Part shown: in pieces, positions 47,362-56,784 of the stretch
How positions within the stretch are numbered: position 1 is the stretch's first letter
Layout of the letters: each line of letters begins with the position of its first letter
Source: Paracoccus luteus
GTDB lineage: Bacteria > Pseudomonadota > Alphaproteobacteria > Rhodobacterales > Rhodobacteraceae
Length of the DNA: 64,000 bases
Reading direction: 5' to 3'
NCBI RefSeq assembly: GCF_004522155.1
Contig: NZ_SDEA01000004.1
Location: 186,001 to 250,000, forward strand
Notes under the pieces: model-generated
The model's input: the letters and a program-made list of their open reading frames with translations, nothing else
What the model was told of the DNA's origin: nothing
Database searches by the model: none
Program-made: the position numbers and the translations under genes

Positions 47362-48153
47362 ATGGATATTCTGGACCGCATCAAGACCTATAAGCTGGAC
47401 GAAATCGCCAGCGCCCGCGCCGCCCGCCCCTTGGCAGATGTCGAGGCCGCCGCCCGGCAGGCGCCCCCGGTGCGCGGCTTTGCCGCCGCACTGACCCGCG
47501 CCGCCGCAACCGGCCCGGCGCTGATCGCCGAGATCAAGAAGGCAAGCCCGTCCAAGGGCCTGATCCGCCCCGATTTCGACCCGCCCGCGCTGGCCCGCGC
47601 CTATCAGGCCGGGGGCGCGGCCTGCCTGTCGGTGCTGACCGACGGCCCCAGCTTTCAGGGCGCGCCCGCGTTCCTGACCGCCGCGCGCGAGGCCTGCACC
47701 CTGCCGGTGCTGCGCAAGGATTTCCTTTACGATCCCTATCAGGTGGCCGAGGCGCGGGCCTGGGGCGCCGACTGCATCCTGATCATCATGGCCACGGTCG
47801 ATGACACGCTTGCGGCCGATCTGGCGGACGCCGCCCGCCACTGGGGCATGGACGCGCTGATCGAGGTGCACGACGCCGCCGAGCTGGATCGCGCCCTGCG
47901 GATGGACGCGCCGCTGATCGGGATCAACAATCGCAATCTCAAGACCTTCGATCTTGATCTTTCGACGACGCTTGAACTTGCGCCGCGCGTCGCCGGTCGC
48001 GACGTGGTCTGCGAAAGCGGCCTGTTCACGCACGACGACCTGGCGCGGGTGATGGACGCGGGGGTCCGCCGCTTCCTGATCGGGGAAAGCCTGATGCGCC
48101 AGCCCGACGTGACCGCCGCCACCCGTGCCATCCTGGGGACGCCTGCGCCATGA
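47362..48153 (+). CDS. trpC: indole-3-glycerol phosphate synthase
   Basis: The 263 residues are a (beta/alpha)8 barrel with [22 protein letters not shown] (catalytic Lys), [38 protein letters not shown] and FLIGESLMR, the complete signature set. It closes the indole ring in tryptophan synthesis. The start is the ATG before DILDRIK. It overlaps moaC by four bases. Confidence 0.97.
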   Translation: MDILDRIKTYKLDEIASARAARPLADVEAAARQAPPVRGFAAALTRAAATGPALIAEIKKASPSKGLIRPDFDPPALARAYQAGGAACLSVLTDGPSFQGAPAFLTAAREACTLPVLRKDFLYDPYQVAEARAWGADCILIIMATVDDTLAADLADAARHWGMDALIEVHDAAELDRALRMDAPLIGINNRNLKTFDLDLSTTLELAPRVAGRDVVCESGLFTHDDLARVMDAGVRRFLIGESLMRQPDVTAATRAILGTPAP

Positions 48154-48638
48154 CGCTGACGCATTTCGACGACGCCGGGCAGGCGCACATGGTCGATGTC
48201 TCGGGCAAGACCGCCACGCTGCGCGAGGCGGTGGCCGAGGCGCTTGTGGTCATGGCGCCGGGCACCCTTGCGCTGGCACAGGGCGGCGCGGCCAAGGGCG
48301 ACGTTCTGGGCGTGGCGCGGCTGGCCGGGATCATGGGTGCCAAGCGCACCGCCGATCTGATCCCGCTGTGCCACCCGCTGCCGCTGGACCGCGTGGCCGT
48401 GGACCTTGTGCCCGACCCCGCGCTGCCCGGCGTCCGCATCACCGCGACCGCCCGCACCACCGGCCGCACCGGGGTCGAGATGGAGGCGCTGACCGCCGCC
48501 ACCGTCGCCGCCCTGACCGTCTATGACATGCTGAAGGCCGCCCAGAAGGACATGCGGATCGAGGGCGTTCGCCTGCTGTCCAAGACCGGCGGCAAATCCG
48601 GGGCGTTCAGGGCCGACGCCACCGGACCCGCGCGATGA
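48150..48638 (+). CDS. moaC: cyclic pyranopterin monophosphate synthase
   Basis: The 162 residues contain [51 protein letters not shown] and [12 protein letters not shown], all catalytic-region motifs of MoaC. It forms cyclic pyranopterin monophosphate in molybdenum-cofactor synthesis. It is coupled by overlap to trpC upstream and moeA downstream. Molybdenum enzymes, for example a picolinate hydroxylase, would need this cofactor. Confidence 0.97.
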   Translation: MTLTHFDDAGQAHMVDVSGKTATLREAVAEALVVMAPGTLALAQGGAAKGDVLGVARLAGIMGAKRTADLIPLCHPLPLDRVAVDLVPDPALPGVRITATARTTGRTGVEMEALTAATVAALTVYDMLKAAQKDMRIEGVRLLSKTGGKSGAFRADATGPAR

Positions 48639-49816
48639 TCAGCGTGGACGAGGCGCTGGCGCTGGTCCTTGACCTCGCCCCCGCGCCGCAGGGCGAAACC
48701 GTTGCGCTGGTCGACGCGGCCGGGCGCTGGCTGCTGGAACCCGCCGCCTCGCGCATGACGCAGCCGCCCTTCGACGCCGCGGCGATGGACGGCTATGCGG
48801 TGCGCGCCGCCGACGGTGCGGGGCCGCTGGCCGTGGTGGGCCAGTCGGCCGCGGGCGCCGGGTGGACAGGCACCCTCGGCGCCGGGCAGGCGGTCCGCAT
48901 CTTTACCGGCGCGCCGGTCCCGCAGGGCGCCGACCGTGTGGTGATGCAGGAGGATGCGCGCCGCGACGGCGATCTCGTCACCCTGGAAACGACATCGTCA
49001 AAGACAAACATCCGCCCGCGGGGAAACGATTTTTCGTCGGGCGACACTCTCGGCGCGGGCCGCCGGCTGGATGCCGCGGACATTGCGCTGCTGGCCGCGA
49101 TGAACCTGCCCGCCGTGACCGTCGCCCGCGCGCCGCGCGTGGCCGTCCTGGCGGGCGGGGACGAGCTGGTGCGACCAGGCGAGATGCCGGGCGCGGGGCA
49201 GATCATCAGCTCGAACGACCTTGCCGTCGCGGCGATGGTGCGGGCGGCGGGGGGCATCGCCACGATCCTGCCCCTCGCCCGCGACACCGAGGCCAGCCTG
49301 CGCCAGGCATTCGCCGCCGCCGCCGGCCATGACGTGATCGTCACCATCGGCGGGGCGTCGGTGGGCGACCACGATCTTGTCGGCCGCGTGGCTGCCGATC
49401 TGGGCATCGACCGCGCCTTTCACCGCATCGCCATGCGCCCCGGCAAGCCGCTGATGGCGGGGCGGCTGGGAACGTCCGCGATGCTGGGACTGCCCGGCAA
49501 CCCGGTGTCGGCGATGGTCTGCGCGGTCTTGTTCCTGCAGCCCCTGCTGCGCGCGATGCAGGGCGACCCTGCGCCCGGTCCCCGCCTGCGCCACGGCGTC
49601 CTGGGGACGGCGCTGGCAGCCGAGGGCGACCGCCAGCATTACCTGCGCGCGACGCGCACCGAGGACGGGGAAGGCATCGTCGTCACCCCGTTCGCGGACC
49701 AGGATTCGGCGCGCGTGCGGCTGATGGCAAGGGCGGATTCGCTGCTGGTCCGGCCGGCCGGCGATGCCGCGAAACCGGCGGGATCCCCGGTCCGCTTCAT
49801 TGCCTTGCGCAATTAA
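48635..49816 (+). CDS. moeA: molybdopterin molybdenumtransferase
   Basis: The 393 residues show [35 protein letters not shown], the molybdopterin-binding [12 protein letters not shown] and [12 protein letters not shown]. MoeA inserts molybdate into molybdopterin-AMP. It overlaps moaC by four bases. Its stop lies 29 bases before the lexA promoter, so lexA has its own start signal although the strand is shared. Confidence 0.97.
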   Translation: MISVDEALALVLDLAPAPQGETVALVDAAGRWLLEPAASRMTQPPFDAAAMDGYAVRAADGAGPLAVVGQSAAGAGWTGTLGAGQAVRIFTGAPVPQGADRVVMQEDARRDGDLVTLETTSSKTNIRPRGNDFSSGDTLGAGRRLDAADIALLAAMNLPAVTVARAPRVAVLAGGDELVRPGEMPGAGQIISSNDLAVAAMVRAAGGIATILPLARDTEASLRQAFAAAAGHDVIVTIGGASVGDHDLVGRVAADLGIDRAFHRIAMRPGKPLMAGRLGTSAMLGLPGNPVSAMVCAVLFLQPLLRAMQGDPAPGPRLRHGVLGTALAAEGDRQHYLRATRTEDGEGIVVTPFADQDSARVRLMARADSLLVRPAGDAAKPAGSPVRFIALRN

Positions 49817-49845
49817 CCGTTTCTCAATCCGAATCAGCTTAGTCA

Positions 49846-49885
49846 TTGACCTGCAAGGATGATCGCGCTAGAACATTCGCGGAAC
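49846..49885 (+). promoter_or_regulatory. lexA promoter with SOS box
   Basis: TTGACC (49846-49851) and TAGAAC (49869-49874) are 17 bases apart. Overlapping the -10 box is GAAC-ATTCGCG-GAAC (49871-49885), a direct repeat equal to GTTC-N7-GTTC on the other strand, the LexA site known from Rhodobacter. LexA thus represses its own gene. Confidence 0.85.
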
Positions 49886-49912
49886 ACAACCGCCTTGCGG
49901 GGGACGACGGGC

Positions 49913-50635
49913 ATGCTGACAAGAAAACAGATCCAGTTGCTGGAATTCATCCAGGCGCGCATGGCGCGCGACGGGGTGCCACCGTCGTTCGACGAAATGA
50001 AACTCGCGCTCGACCTGCGGTCGAAATCGGGCATCCACCGCCTTGTGACCGCGCTGGAGGAACGGGGATTCATCCGCCGCCTGCCGCACCGCGCGCGGGC
50101 GCTGGAAATCGTGCGCCTGCCCGACGCGCTGATGCGCGGCAGCGCCGCGTCGGCTGACGCGACCGGCGGGTTCACGCCCCGCGTCATCACGAATGACCGC
50201 GCCGCGCCCGCGGCCCGACCGCGCGGCGCGATGACGATCACGGACAGCCCGGCGGTCGAACTGCCGGTCATGGGGCGCATCGCCGCCGGCGTCCCGATCG
50301 AGGCGATATCCGAGGTGTCGCACCATATCGCCGTTCCCGGCTCGATGCTGACCGGCCGCGACCACCACTATGCGCTTGAGGTGCGGGGCGATTCGATGAT
50401 CGAGGCGGGGATCAACGACGGCGACGTGGTCGTGATCCGCGAACAGGACCACGCCGACAACGGCGACATCGTGGTGGCCCTCGTCGAAGGGTCCGAGGCG
50501 ACGCTGAAGCGTTATCGCCGCCGCGCCGGCATGATCGCGCTCGAGGCGGCCAACCCGGCCTATGAAACCCGCATGCTGCCCGAAAGCAAGGTGCAGGTGC
50601 AGGGCCGCCTGGTGGGCCTGATCCGCAGCTATTAG
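49913..50635 (+). CDS. lexA: LexA SOS-response repressor
   Basis: The 240 residues have an N-terminal winged helix ([41 protein letters not shown], in parts) and a self-cleaving S24 domain. The scissile Ala-Gly is in [11 protein letters not shown], the nucleophile Ser in [10 protein letters not shown] and the general-base Lys in [11 protein letters not shown]. RecA-stimulated cleavage releases SOS genes. The start is placed at MLTRKQ, downstream of the SOS box. A longer frame would begin inside the promoter. Confidence 0.97.
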   Translation: MLTRKQIQLLEFIQARMARDGVPPSFDEMKLALDLRSKSGIHRLVTALEERGFIRRLPHRARALEIVRLPDALMRGSAASADATGGFTPRVITNDRAAPAARPRGAMTITDSPAVELPVMGRIAAGVPIEAISEVSHHIAVPGSMLTGRDHHYALEVRGDSMIEAGINDGDVVVIREQDHADNGDIVVALVEGSEATLKRYRRRAGMIALEAANPAYETRMLPESKVQVQGRLVGLIRSY

Positions 50636-50651
50636 ACCCGCCGGGCGCTTG

Positions 50652-50671
50652 GCTGCGGTCGCCCCCGCAGC
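50652..50671 (+). terminator. lexA terminator candidate
   Basis: GCTGCGG (50652-50658) pairs with CCGCAGC (50665-50671) over a TCGCCC loop, 17 bases after the lexA stop. There is no T run. Confidence 0.45.
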
Positions 50672-50796
50672 ATCACTGCCGGCAAGACCCGCCACGCCGT
50701 CAGGGGCTCAGCGGATCGTCTTGCGCCCGGATCTGCCTCGGCGGCCTGGTCGTCGCGGGGTGACGGTCCACCATCCCCCTGCCGTGGCAGCTCGCC

Positions 50797-51774
50797 TCAA
50801 CGGACCGGCGGCGACCGGCGTTCGGCGTTGATGCCCATCAGGTCAAAGTAATCCGCAGGCGCCCGCGCCAGCAGCTCTTCGGCCAGATCGCGGCCCATGC
50901 GGCGGCGGTCCGCAACCGGACCCTCGCGGTCGCCCCGGATCGACAGCGACCCGTCCGGCAGCAGGATCTCGCCGCGCAGGCGCAGCCCGTCGCCGGCCAC
51001 CTCGGCCAGCCCCGCGATCGGCGTCTCGCACGACCCGTCCAGGCGTTCCAGGAACGCGCGCTCGGCCTCGACCCGCAGCGTCGTCGGCAGGTCCGAGATG
51101 GGCGCCAGCAGCGATGCGGCGATCGAATCCGCCTCTCGCCGTTCCACCCCGATCGCGCCCTGCGCGACCGCCGGCAGCATGTCATCGGTGTCGATCACGC
51201 CGCGCACCACGTCCAGCATCCCCAGCCGCGTCACGCCTGCCAGCGCCAAAAACGTCGCCTCGGCCACGCCGTCGTCCAGCTTTTTCATCCGCGTCTGCAC
51301 GTTTCCGCGAAACTCGACCAGCCTCAGGTCCGGACGGCGATGCATCAGCTGCGCGCGACGGCGCAGGCTGGACGATCCGACGACCGTGCCGGGCGGCAGG
51401 GCCGCGACCGACTCCCACCGGCGGCTGACGAATGCGTCGCGCACGTCCTGCCGGGGCAGGTAACAGTCGATGACCAGCCCCTCGGGCTGCAAGACCGGCA
51501 TGTCCTTCATCGAATGGACGGCGATGTCGATGCGGCGGTCCAGCAGCGCGTCCTCGATCTCGCGCGTGAACAGACCCTTGCCGCCGATTTCCTTCAGCGG
51601 GCGGTCCAGCACGCGGTCGCCGGTGGTCTTGATGACCACGATCTGGAACGCGTCCTGCGGCAGGTCGTGGGCGGCCATCAGGCGGTCGCGGGTCTCGTGC
51701 GCCTGCGCCAGCGCCAGGGCCGAACCGCGGGTTCCGATGCGAAGCGGGCGGGAGGGGGTGGGAAGCGCGTCCAT
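50797..51774 (-). CDS. hemC: porphobilinogen deaminase (hydroxymethylbilane synthase)
   Basis: The 325 residues show IGTRGSALALAQA, KTTGDRVLDRPL, GGKGLFTREIEDALL, AVHSMKDMP, and the dipyrromethane-cofactor Cys in LDGSCETPIAG. It joins four porphobilinogen units in haem and corrin synthesis. It is divergent from hemE over 101 bases. Confidence 0.97.
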   Translation of the reverse strand: MDALPTPSRPLRIGTRGSALALAQAHETRDRLMAAHDLPQDAFQIVVIKTTGDRVLDRPLKEIGGKGLFTREIEDALLDRRIDIAVHSMKDMPVLQPEGLVIDCYLPRQDVRDAFVSRRWESVAALPPGTVVGSSSLRRRAQLMHRRPDLRLVEFRGNVQTRMKKLDDGVAEATFLALAGVTRLGMLDVVRGVIDTDDMLPAVAQGAIGVERREADSIAASLLAPISDLPTTLRVEAERAFLERLDGSCETPIAGLAEVAGDGLRLRGEILLPDGSLSIRGDREGPVADRRRMGRDLAEELLARAPADYFDLMGINAERRSPPVR

Positions 51775-51802
51775 GCGCCCCGGTTAGCGCCGCGCGGCTG
51801 CG

Positions 51803-51811
51803 TTGACAACC
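51803..51811. promoter_or_regulatory. shared -35 element of divergent hemC and hemE
   Basis: GTTGACAAC reads as TTGACA on the plus strand (51803-51808) and as TTGTCA on the minus strand. It could serve both genes: the minus strand has GCTAAC about 16 bases downstream, whereas the plus-strand -10 is poor. Overlapping promoters would link the two genes' expression. Confidence 0.35.
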
Positions 51812-51875
51812 GCTGCCGCGGCGGATGCGTCGCCCTGCCGCTTGCAGCCGGCGGGCGGCCTTGCCACAAGGGCGC

Positions 51876-52949
51876 ATGACCCTGATCGCCGCCCCCCCTG
51901 CCCCCCGCCCGACCAAGACCATCCTGCGCGCCCTGGCGGGCGAGACATTGCCGGTCCCGCCGATCTGGATGATGCGGCAGGCGGGGCGCTATCTGCCCGA
52001 ATACCGCGCGACCCGCGCCCAGGCGGGCGACTTCCTCAAGCTGTGCTATACCCCCGACCTTGCGGCCGAGGTCACGCTGCAGCCGATCCGGCGGTTCGGC
52101 TTCGACGCGGCGATCATGTTCGCCGACATCCTGCTGGTGCCGCAGGCGCTGGGGTCCGACCTGTGGTTCGTCACCGGAGAGGGGCCGCGCCTGTCCACCA
52201 TCACCGACGCCGCGGGCGTTGCCGCCCTGCGCCCCGCCGGCTCGGTCCACGACACGCTGGCCCCGGTCTATGAGACGCTGCGCATCCTGCGCCGCGAACT
52301 GCCCGCGGAAACGACGCTGATCGGCTTTGCGGGCGCACCCTGGACCGTCGCCACCTATATGGTCGCGGGGCGCGGCACCAAGGACCAGGCCCCCGCACAC
52401 GCGATGAAGCAGGCGGACCGCGCAGCCTTTGCCGCGCTGATCGACCGCATCGGCGACGCGACGGTGGAATATCTGTCGGCCCAGATCGAGGCCGGGGCCG
52501 AGGTCGTCAAGCTGTTCGACAGCTGGGCGGGCAGTTTGCGCGGGCAGGATTTCGACGATTTCGCGGTCGCGCCCACGGCGCGGATCATCGCCGCGCTGAA
52601 CGACCGCCACCCCGGCATCCCGGTCATCGCCTTCCCGCGCGAGGCGGGGCCGCGCTATGTCGGCTTTGCCGCCGCGACCGGGGCCGACGCGGTGGCGCTG
52701 GACAACGGGGTCAGCGCCGAATGGGCCGCGATGAATGTCCAGCGCGCCGGTCCCGGCGGCTGCGTGCAGGGCAATCTGGACCCGCGGCACATGGTCACCG
52801 GCGGGCCGGAGCTTGTGGACGAGACGCGGCGCATCGTCCGCGCCCTTGCCGGCGGGCCGCATATCTTCAACCTCGGGCACGGGATCACGCCGGATGCCGA
52901 TCCCGACAATGTCGCGCTGATGATCGAAACCGTGCGCGCGGGCGGCTGA
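51876..52949 (+). CDS. hemE: uroporphyrinogen decarboxylase
   Basis: The 357 residues carry [20 protein letters not shown] (the family signature), [39 protein letters not shown] and [15 protein letters not shown]. It converts uroporphyrinogen III to coproporphyrinogen III, the substrate of HemF encoded 0.9 kb downstream. The start was chosen at MTLIAAP, with AAGGGC upstream. Confidence 0.97.
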   Translation: MTLIAAPPAPRPTKTILRALAGETLPVPPIWMMRQAGRYLPEYRATRAQAGDFLKLCYTPDLAAEVTLQPIRRFGFDAAIMFADILLVPQALGSDLWFVTGEGPRLSTITDAAGVAALRPAGSVHDTLAPVYETLRILRRELPAETTLIGFAGAPWTVATYMVAGRGTKDQAPAHAMKQADRAAFAALIDRIGDATVEYLSAQIEAGAEVVKLFDSWAGSLRGQDFDDFAVAPTARIIAALNDRHPGIPVIAFPREAGPRYVGFAAATGADAVALDNGVSAEWAAMNVQRAGPGGCVQGNLDPRHMVTGGPELVDETRRIVRALAGGPHIFNLGHGITPDADPDNVALMIETVRAGG

Positions 52950-52991
52950 CACGGGCACGGGCTGACAAGGGCGCGGGCTGACAGGGGCACG
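52944..52991 (+). repeat. three tandem 16-base repeats at the hemE stop
   Basis: Copies at 52944-52959, 52960-52975 and 52976-52991 follow the pattern GGCTGACAnGGGCnCG. Copies differ at only one or two bases and each repeats the TGA that ends hemE. They fill the space to the next gene and also provide its GGGGCACGGG leader. Confidence 0.88.
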
Positions 52992-52997
52992 GGCGGC

Positions 52998-53864
52998 ATG
53001 TGGATCGTCGCCACGCTGATCGCCGCCGCCGCCCAGACCGGGCGCAATGCCGCGCAGGCCGGGCTGACCGCGCGCATCGGAACCATGGGTGCGACAGGGG
53101 TGCGGTTCCTCTTCGGCATGCCCTTTGCGCTGTTGTTTCTTTGGGTGCTGGCACTGGCCGAACCGGTGCCGCTGCCCGGCGCGCGGTCGCTGGGCTTTGC
53201 CGCGATGGGGGCGGCGGCGCAGGTGGGCGCCACCGCGCTGATGCTGACGGCGATGCGGCTTCGCGGGTTCGCGGTCGCCACCGCCCTGATCAAGACCGAG
53301 CCGGTGACGCTGGCCCTCATGGGCGCGCTGATCCTGGCCGAGCCGCTGGGACCGCAGCGCGCGGGCGCCATCGCGCTGGCGACGCTGGGGGTTCTGATGG
53401 CGTCGGGCGGGGGCTGGGGCCGCGCCGCGCCGGGGGCTGCGGCGGTGGCGGTCGCAGCGGGGGCGCTGTTCGGCCTGTCTGCAGTCGGTTTTCGCGGGGC
53501 AATCCTCGCCCTGCCCGAGGGCAGCGAGATGATGCGGGCGGCGACGATCCTTGTGCTGTCCATGACGCTGCAGATTCTGGTGGTGGGCGGCTGGCTGGCG
53601 CTGGCCGACCGGGGCGCGCTGCGCGGCATGGCGCTAGCGTGGCGCGAATCGCTTGGCGCGGGGTTGCTGGGCGCCCTCGCCTCGCAGTTCTGGTTTCTCG
53701 GCTTTGCGCTGACCTCGGCGGCGAACGTCCGCACCCTCGCGCTGGTCGAGGTCGCGCTGGCCGCTGCGGTCAGCCGCCGGCGGCGCGAGGCGATGACGCA
53801 AGCGCAGATGCTGGGCATGGCGCTGATCGTCGCAGGCGTGGGCTGGCTGCTGGCGGCAGGCTGA
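52998..53864 (+). CDS. EamA/DMT-superfamily membrane transporter
   Basis: The 288 residues form ten hydrophobic helices in two halves (FLFGMPFALLFLWVLALAEP; LLGALASQFWFLGFALTSAANVRTLALVEV, in parts). The drug/metabolite transporter superfamily moves diverse small molecules. Nothing indicates the substrate. It starts right after the repeat block behind hemE and converges on hemF with three bases between stops. Confidence 0.87.
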   Translation: MWIVATLIAAAAQTGRNAAQAGLTARIGTMGATGVRFLFGMPFALLFLWVLALAEPVPLPGARSLGFAAMGAAAQVGATALMLTAMRLRGFAVATALIKTEPVTLALMGALILAEPLGPQRAGAIALATLGVLMASGGGWGRAAPGAAAVAVAAGALFGLSAVGFRGAILALPEGSEMMRAATILVLSMTLQILVVGGWLALADRGALRGMALAWRESLGAGLLGALASQFWFLGFALTSAANVRTLALVEVALAAAVSRRRREAMTQAQMLGMALIVAGVGWLLAAG

Positions 53865-53867
53865 ACC

Positions 53868-54728
53868 CTAGACCCACTTCGCCAGCGGCGGCAGGCTCAT
53901 CAGGACGGCGTCGGCGTTGTGCCCGGTCTCCAGCCCGAACTTCGTCCCGCGGTCATAGACAAGGTTGTATTCCGCATAAAGCCCGCGGTGGATCAGCTGC
54001 GCGTCGCGGTCCGCGTCGCTCCAGGGCTGCGCCATCCGCGCCTCGGCCAGCGGCAGGAACGCCGGCAGGAAGGCCGCGCCCACGTCGCGGGTGAACGCGA
54101 AATCCGCCTGCCAGTCGCCGCTGTTCAGGTCGTCATAGAAGATGCCGCCCACGCCCCGCGCACGGCCGCGATGCGGGATGAAGAAATACTCGTCCGCCCA
54201 CGCCTTGAAGCGGTCATAGTAATTGGCCCCGTGCGCCGCGCAGGCCATGCGCAGCGTGTCATGGAAATGTGCCGTATCCCTGGGATACTCGATGCAGGGG
54301 TTCAGGTCCGCCCCGCCCCCGAACCACCACGCGCCCGGCGTCCAGAACATCCGGGTGTTCATGTGGACGGCCGGGGCATGCGGGTTCTGCATATGCGCGA
54401 CCAGGCTGATGCCCGACGCCCAGAACCGCGGGTCGTCCGCCATCCCCGGAACGCCGCGCGCGGCCATCGCCGCCTGCGCGCGGGGCGCCAGCGTGCCATG
54501 CACCTCGGACCAGTTGACGCCGACCTTCTCGAACACGCGGCCGCCGCGCATCACCGACATGATGCCGCCGCCGCCATCGCCCGCACGCTCGGTCGGGGTT
54601 ACGGTGAACCGGCCGGGCGGCGCGTCGCCGGGGCCGCGATCCTCCAGCGCCTGAAACGCGGCGGTGATCCGGTCGCGGAGATCGCGGAACCACCGCGACG
54701 CGGCGCTGCGCTGTTCTGTCATGTCCAT
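53868..54728 (-). CDS. hemF: coproporphyrinogen III oxidase, aerobic
   Basis: The 286 residues contain GRVFEKVGVNWSEVHG, SLVAHMQNPHAPAVHMNTRMF, WWFGGGADLNPCIEY and YFFIPHRGRARGVGGIFYDD, the HemF signature set. It uses oxygen to oxidise two propionates to vinyl groups, so it implies aerobic haem synthesis. GAGG lies six bases before the ATG. Confidence 0.97.
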   Translation of the reverse strand: MDMTEQRSAASRWFRDLRDRITAAFQALEDRGPGDAPPGRFTVTPTERAGDGGGGIMSVMRGGRVFEKVGVNWSEVHGTLAPRAQAAMAARGVPGMADDPRFWASGISLVAHMQNPHAPAVHMNTRMFWTPGAWWFGGGADLNPCIEYPRDTAHFHDTLRMACAAHGANYYDRFKAWADEYFFIPHRGRARGVGGIFYDDLNSGDWQADFAFTRDVGAAFLPAFLPLAEARMAQPWSDADRDAQLIHRGLYAEYNLVYDRGTKFGLETGHNADAVLMSLPPLAKWV

Positions 54729-54747
54729 CGCGGGCCTCTTTCGTGAT

Positions 54748-54776
54748 TTGCGGGGCGCGCGGCGCGGCGCTAGGCT
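54748..54776 (+). promoter_or_regulatory. promoter of the small lipoprotein gene
   Basis: TTGCGG (54748-54753) and TAGGCT (54771-54776) are 17 bases apart and end 28 bases before the ATG. Confidence 0.45.
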
Positions 54777-54804
54777 TGGCCGTCCCTGATTAGAGGCCGC
54801 CCCG

Positions 54805-55209
54805 ATGACCCGCAACCTTGCCCTGACCGCGCTGGCCTGCGTGACGCTGGCCGCCTGCGGCACCCCCCAGCAGCAGTGCATCGCGCAGAACACCCGCGAA
54901 TACCGCGTCGTCACGAACCTGCTGGACGAGGTGCAGGGCAATCTGGCGCGCGGTTATGCCTGGGAAGAGCGCGAGGTCACCCGCACCGTCTGGCGCGACT
55001 GTTCGTCCGTCTGGCGCGACAAGGACGGCAACCGGCGCATCGTGGACCGGCCCTGCCTGCGCGACGTGACCGACATCGAGCGTTACCGCGTGCCCATCGA
55101 CCCGGCGGCCGAGACGCGCAAGCGCGACAACCTCAGTGCGCGCCAGGCCGCGCTGCTGCCGCGGGCCGAACAGGTCGTCCGCGCCTGCCGCGCGGCGCAT
55201 CCCGAATGA
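54805..55209 (+). CDS. small lipoprotein, unrecognised
   Basis: The 134 residues open with a lipoprotein signal peptide, MTRNLALTALACVTLAACG, whose LAAC lipobox would be cut before Cys18. The mature part has four more Cys (QQQCIAQN, WRDCSSVW, DRPCLRD, VRACRAA), which suits periplasmic disulfides. A charged helical end follows. No family was recognised. It is convergent with rsmC, one base between stops. Confidence 0.78.
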   Translation: MTRNLALTALACVTLAACGTPQQQCIAQNTREYRVVTNLLDEVQGNLARGYAWEEREVTRTVWRDCSSVWRDKDGNRRIVDRPCLRDVTDIERYRVPIDPAAETRKRDNLSARQAALLPRAEQVVRACRAAHPE

Positions 55210-55210
55210 C

Positions 55211-56206
55211 CTAGCGCCGCCTGGGCCGCCCCGCCCCGGTCGCGGTGATGACCTTGAACCGCGCGTCGCCCGCGATCTCCTGCACCTGCGCGAAATGCTC
55301 GGCCAGCACCGGCTCGTACGGCAGGTGCCGGTTGGCGACCATCCACAGCCGCCCCGCCCCGGTCAACAGCCCGGCGGCCGCCCGGATGAAGCGCGCGCCC
55401 AGATGCGGGTCGGGGCTGCGGGTGTCGTGGAAGGGCGGGTTCATGACCACCCCGTTCACCGGATCGGGCAGGCGAAAACTCGTCGCGTCCGCCCAATGGA
55501 ACACCGCGCGCGGATCGGTCACGTTGCGCCGGGCGCAGTCCAGCGCGACGGCGTCCGCCTCGACCAGGTGCAGCGTCTCGACGCCCGGGCGGGCCAGCAC
55601 CAGCGCGGACAACCAGCCCCAGCCCGCCCCCAGATCGACGACGCGGGTCGGCATCCGGTCGGGCAGCGCCGCCGCCAGCGCCTGCGAGGCCGGATCGGCC
55701 GCATCGGCCGAGAAGACGCCCGGCGCAGTGACAAAGCCGTCCCCGACCACCCGCTCGGCCCCCGCCCAGTCGGCGGGCAGCCAGTCGCCCTGCGGGACGG
55801 TCAGGCGCATGATCTTGCCGTGGGCGCGCGACTGCACCTCGTCCACCGCCGCCAGCGCGCGCAGGTCGCGCAGCATCGAATCGATGCCGTCGGTCTTTTG
55901 CCCGTCGACCCACAGGCTGGCGCCGGGGGCCAGCCGCGCGGCGGCGGCGGCGACACGGGCGCGGGCTTCGGCCTTGGCGCGGGGCAGGAACACGATCGCG
56001 GCGGCGAAATCCGCCCCCGGCACCGCCGCGGGCGTCGGAACCACGCGGAAGCCGCGCCCGGCAAGGGCGTCGTGATCGGGACGGAACCCCTGCACCACGA
56101 CGGTATCGTCCGGAGCGAACCCCTGCAAATCCTCGGTGGCGCGGGGGCCGACCAGCAACAGCCGGCCCGCCGGCGGGGCGATCAGTTCCAGCCGCGATCC
56201 GGCCAT
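55211..56206 (-). CDS. rsmC: class I methyltransferase, RsmC-like (16S rRNA G1207)
   Basis: The 331 residues show the two-lobed RsmC layout: a degenerate N-terminal methyltransferase domain and a C-terminal catalytic one with the AdoMet motif VVDLGAGWGWLSALV and the base-methylating motif VMNPPFHDTR. RsmC methylates N2 of G1207 in 16S rRNA, while RlmG is the close alternative (23S G1835). It begins one base after the clpS stop and is co-transcribed with clpS. Confidence 0.85.
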   Translation of the reverse strand: MAGSRLELIAPPAGRLLLVGPRATEDLQGFAPDDTVVVQGFRPDHDALAGRGFRVVPTPAAVPGADFAAAIVFLPRAKAEARARVAAAAARLAPGASLWVDGQKTDGIDSMLRDLRALAAVDEVQSRAHGKIMRLTVPQGDWLPADWAGAERVVGDGFVTAPGVFSADAADPASQALAAALPDRMPTRVVDLGAGWGWLSALVLARPGVETLHLVEADAVALDCARRNVTDPRAVFHWADATSFRLPDPVNGVVMNPPFHDTRSPDPHLGARFIRAAAGLLTGAGRLWMVANRHLPYEPVLAEHFAQVQEIAGDARFKVITATGAGRPRRR

Positions 56207-56207
56207 G

Positions 56208-56564
56208 TCATTCCTTTTCCATCGTGCATTGCAGCGGGTGCTGCTGGCGGCGCGCCAGTTCCATCACCTGCGCCACCTTGGTTTCCGCCACCTCGTGCGA
56301 GAAGACGCCCACCACGGCGATCCCCTTGCGATGCACGGTCAGCATGATCTCGATCGCCTGCGCGTGGGTCATGCCGAACAGCCGTTCCAGGATATGGACG
56401 ACGAACTCCATCGGGGTGAAATCGTCGTTCAGCAACAGCACCTTGTACAGCGGCGGGCGCTGCGTCCTGGGCTTGACCTTGGTCGCCAGATCGGCGTCGC
56501 CGCCGGGATCCTGCGGCTTTCCGGGGTCGCTCATGCGGGGCTGCGGCGTGCGCGGCTGGGTCAA
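56208..56564 (-). CDS. clpS: ClpS adaptor of the ClpAP protease
   Basis: The 118 residues have a flexible N-terminal 35 and the core [27 protein letters not shown] (in parts) with the N-degron pocket (NDD and Met), [19 protein letters not shown] and a typical EKE end. It hands N-end-rule substrates to ClpA. clpA is not beside it in the window. Confidence 0.97.
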   Translation of the reverse strand: MTQPRTPQPRMSDPGKPQDPGGDADLATKVKPRTQRPPLYKVLLLNDDFTPMEFVVHILERLFGMTHAQAIEIMLTVHRKGIAVVGVFSHEVAETKVAQVMELARRQQHPLQCTMEKE

Positions 56565-56784
56565 TGTCGGTTCCTGGTCGGCGTCGGGGCAAGGGGTCGA
56601 ACGCCAGCAATATAGACACTCGGCCCGCCAAGGAAAGGGCGCCGGGCTGCGCGCGGCGATCGGCCCGCGCGTACAAATCAGGGAAAAACGCGGTTTCGGG
56701 ATGAAAACGCCCGTGCTATTGTCAGGGCATTAACGAAGGGCGTGCCATGATGAACGCGCCCTCGCAGGCAGAGAGAGCGGGACA

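Noticed and set aside
54805..55209. Assigning the small Cys-containing lipoprotein to a named family
   Set aside because: Only the lipobox and Cys pattern are visible. No recognised domain supports a name.
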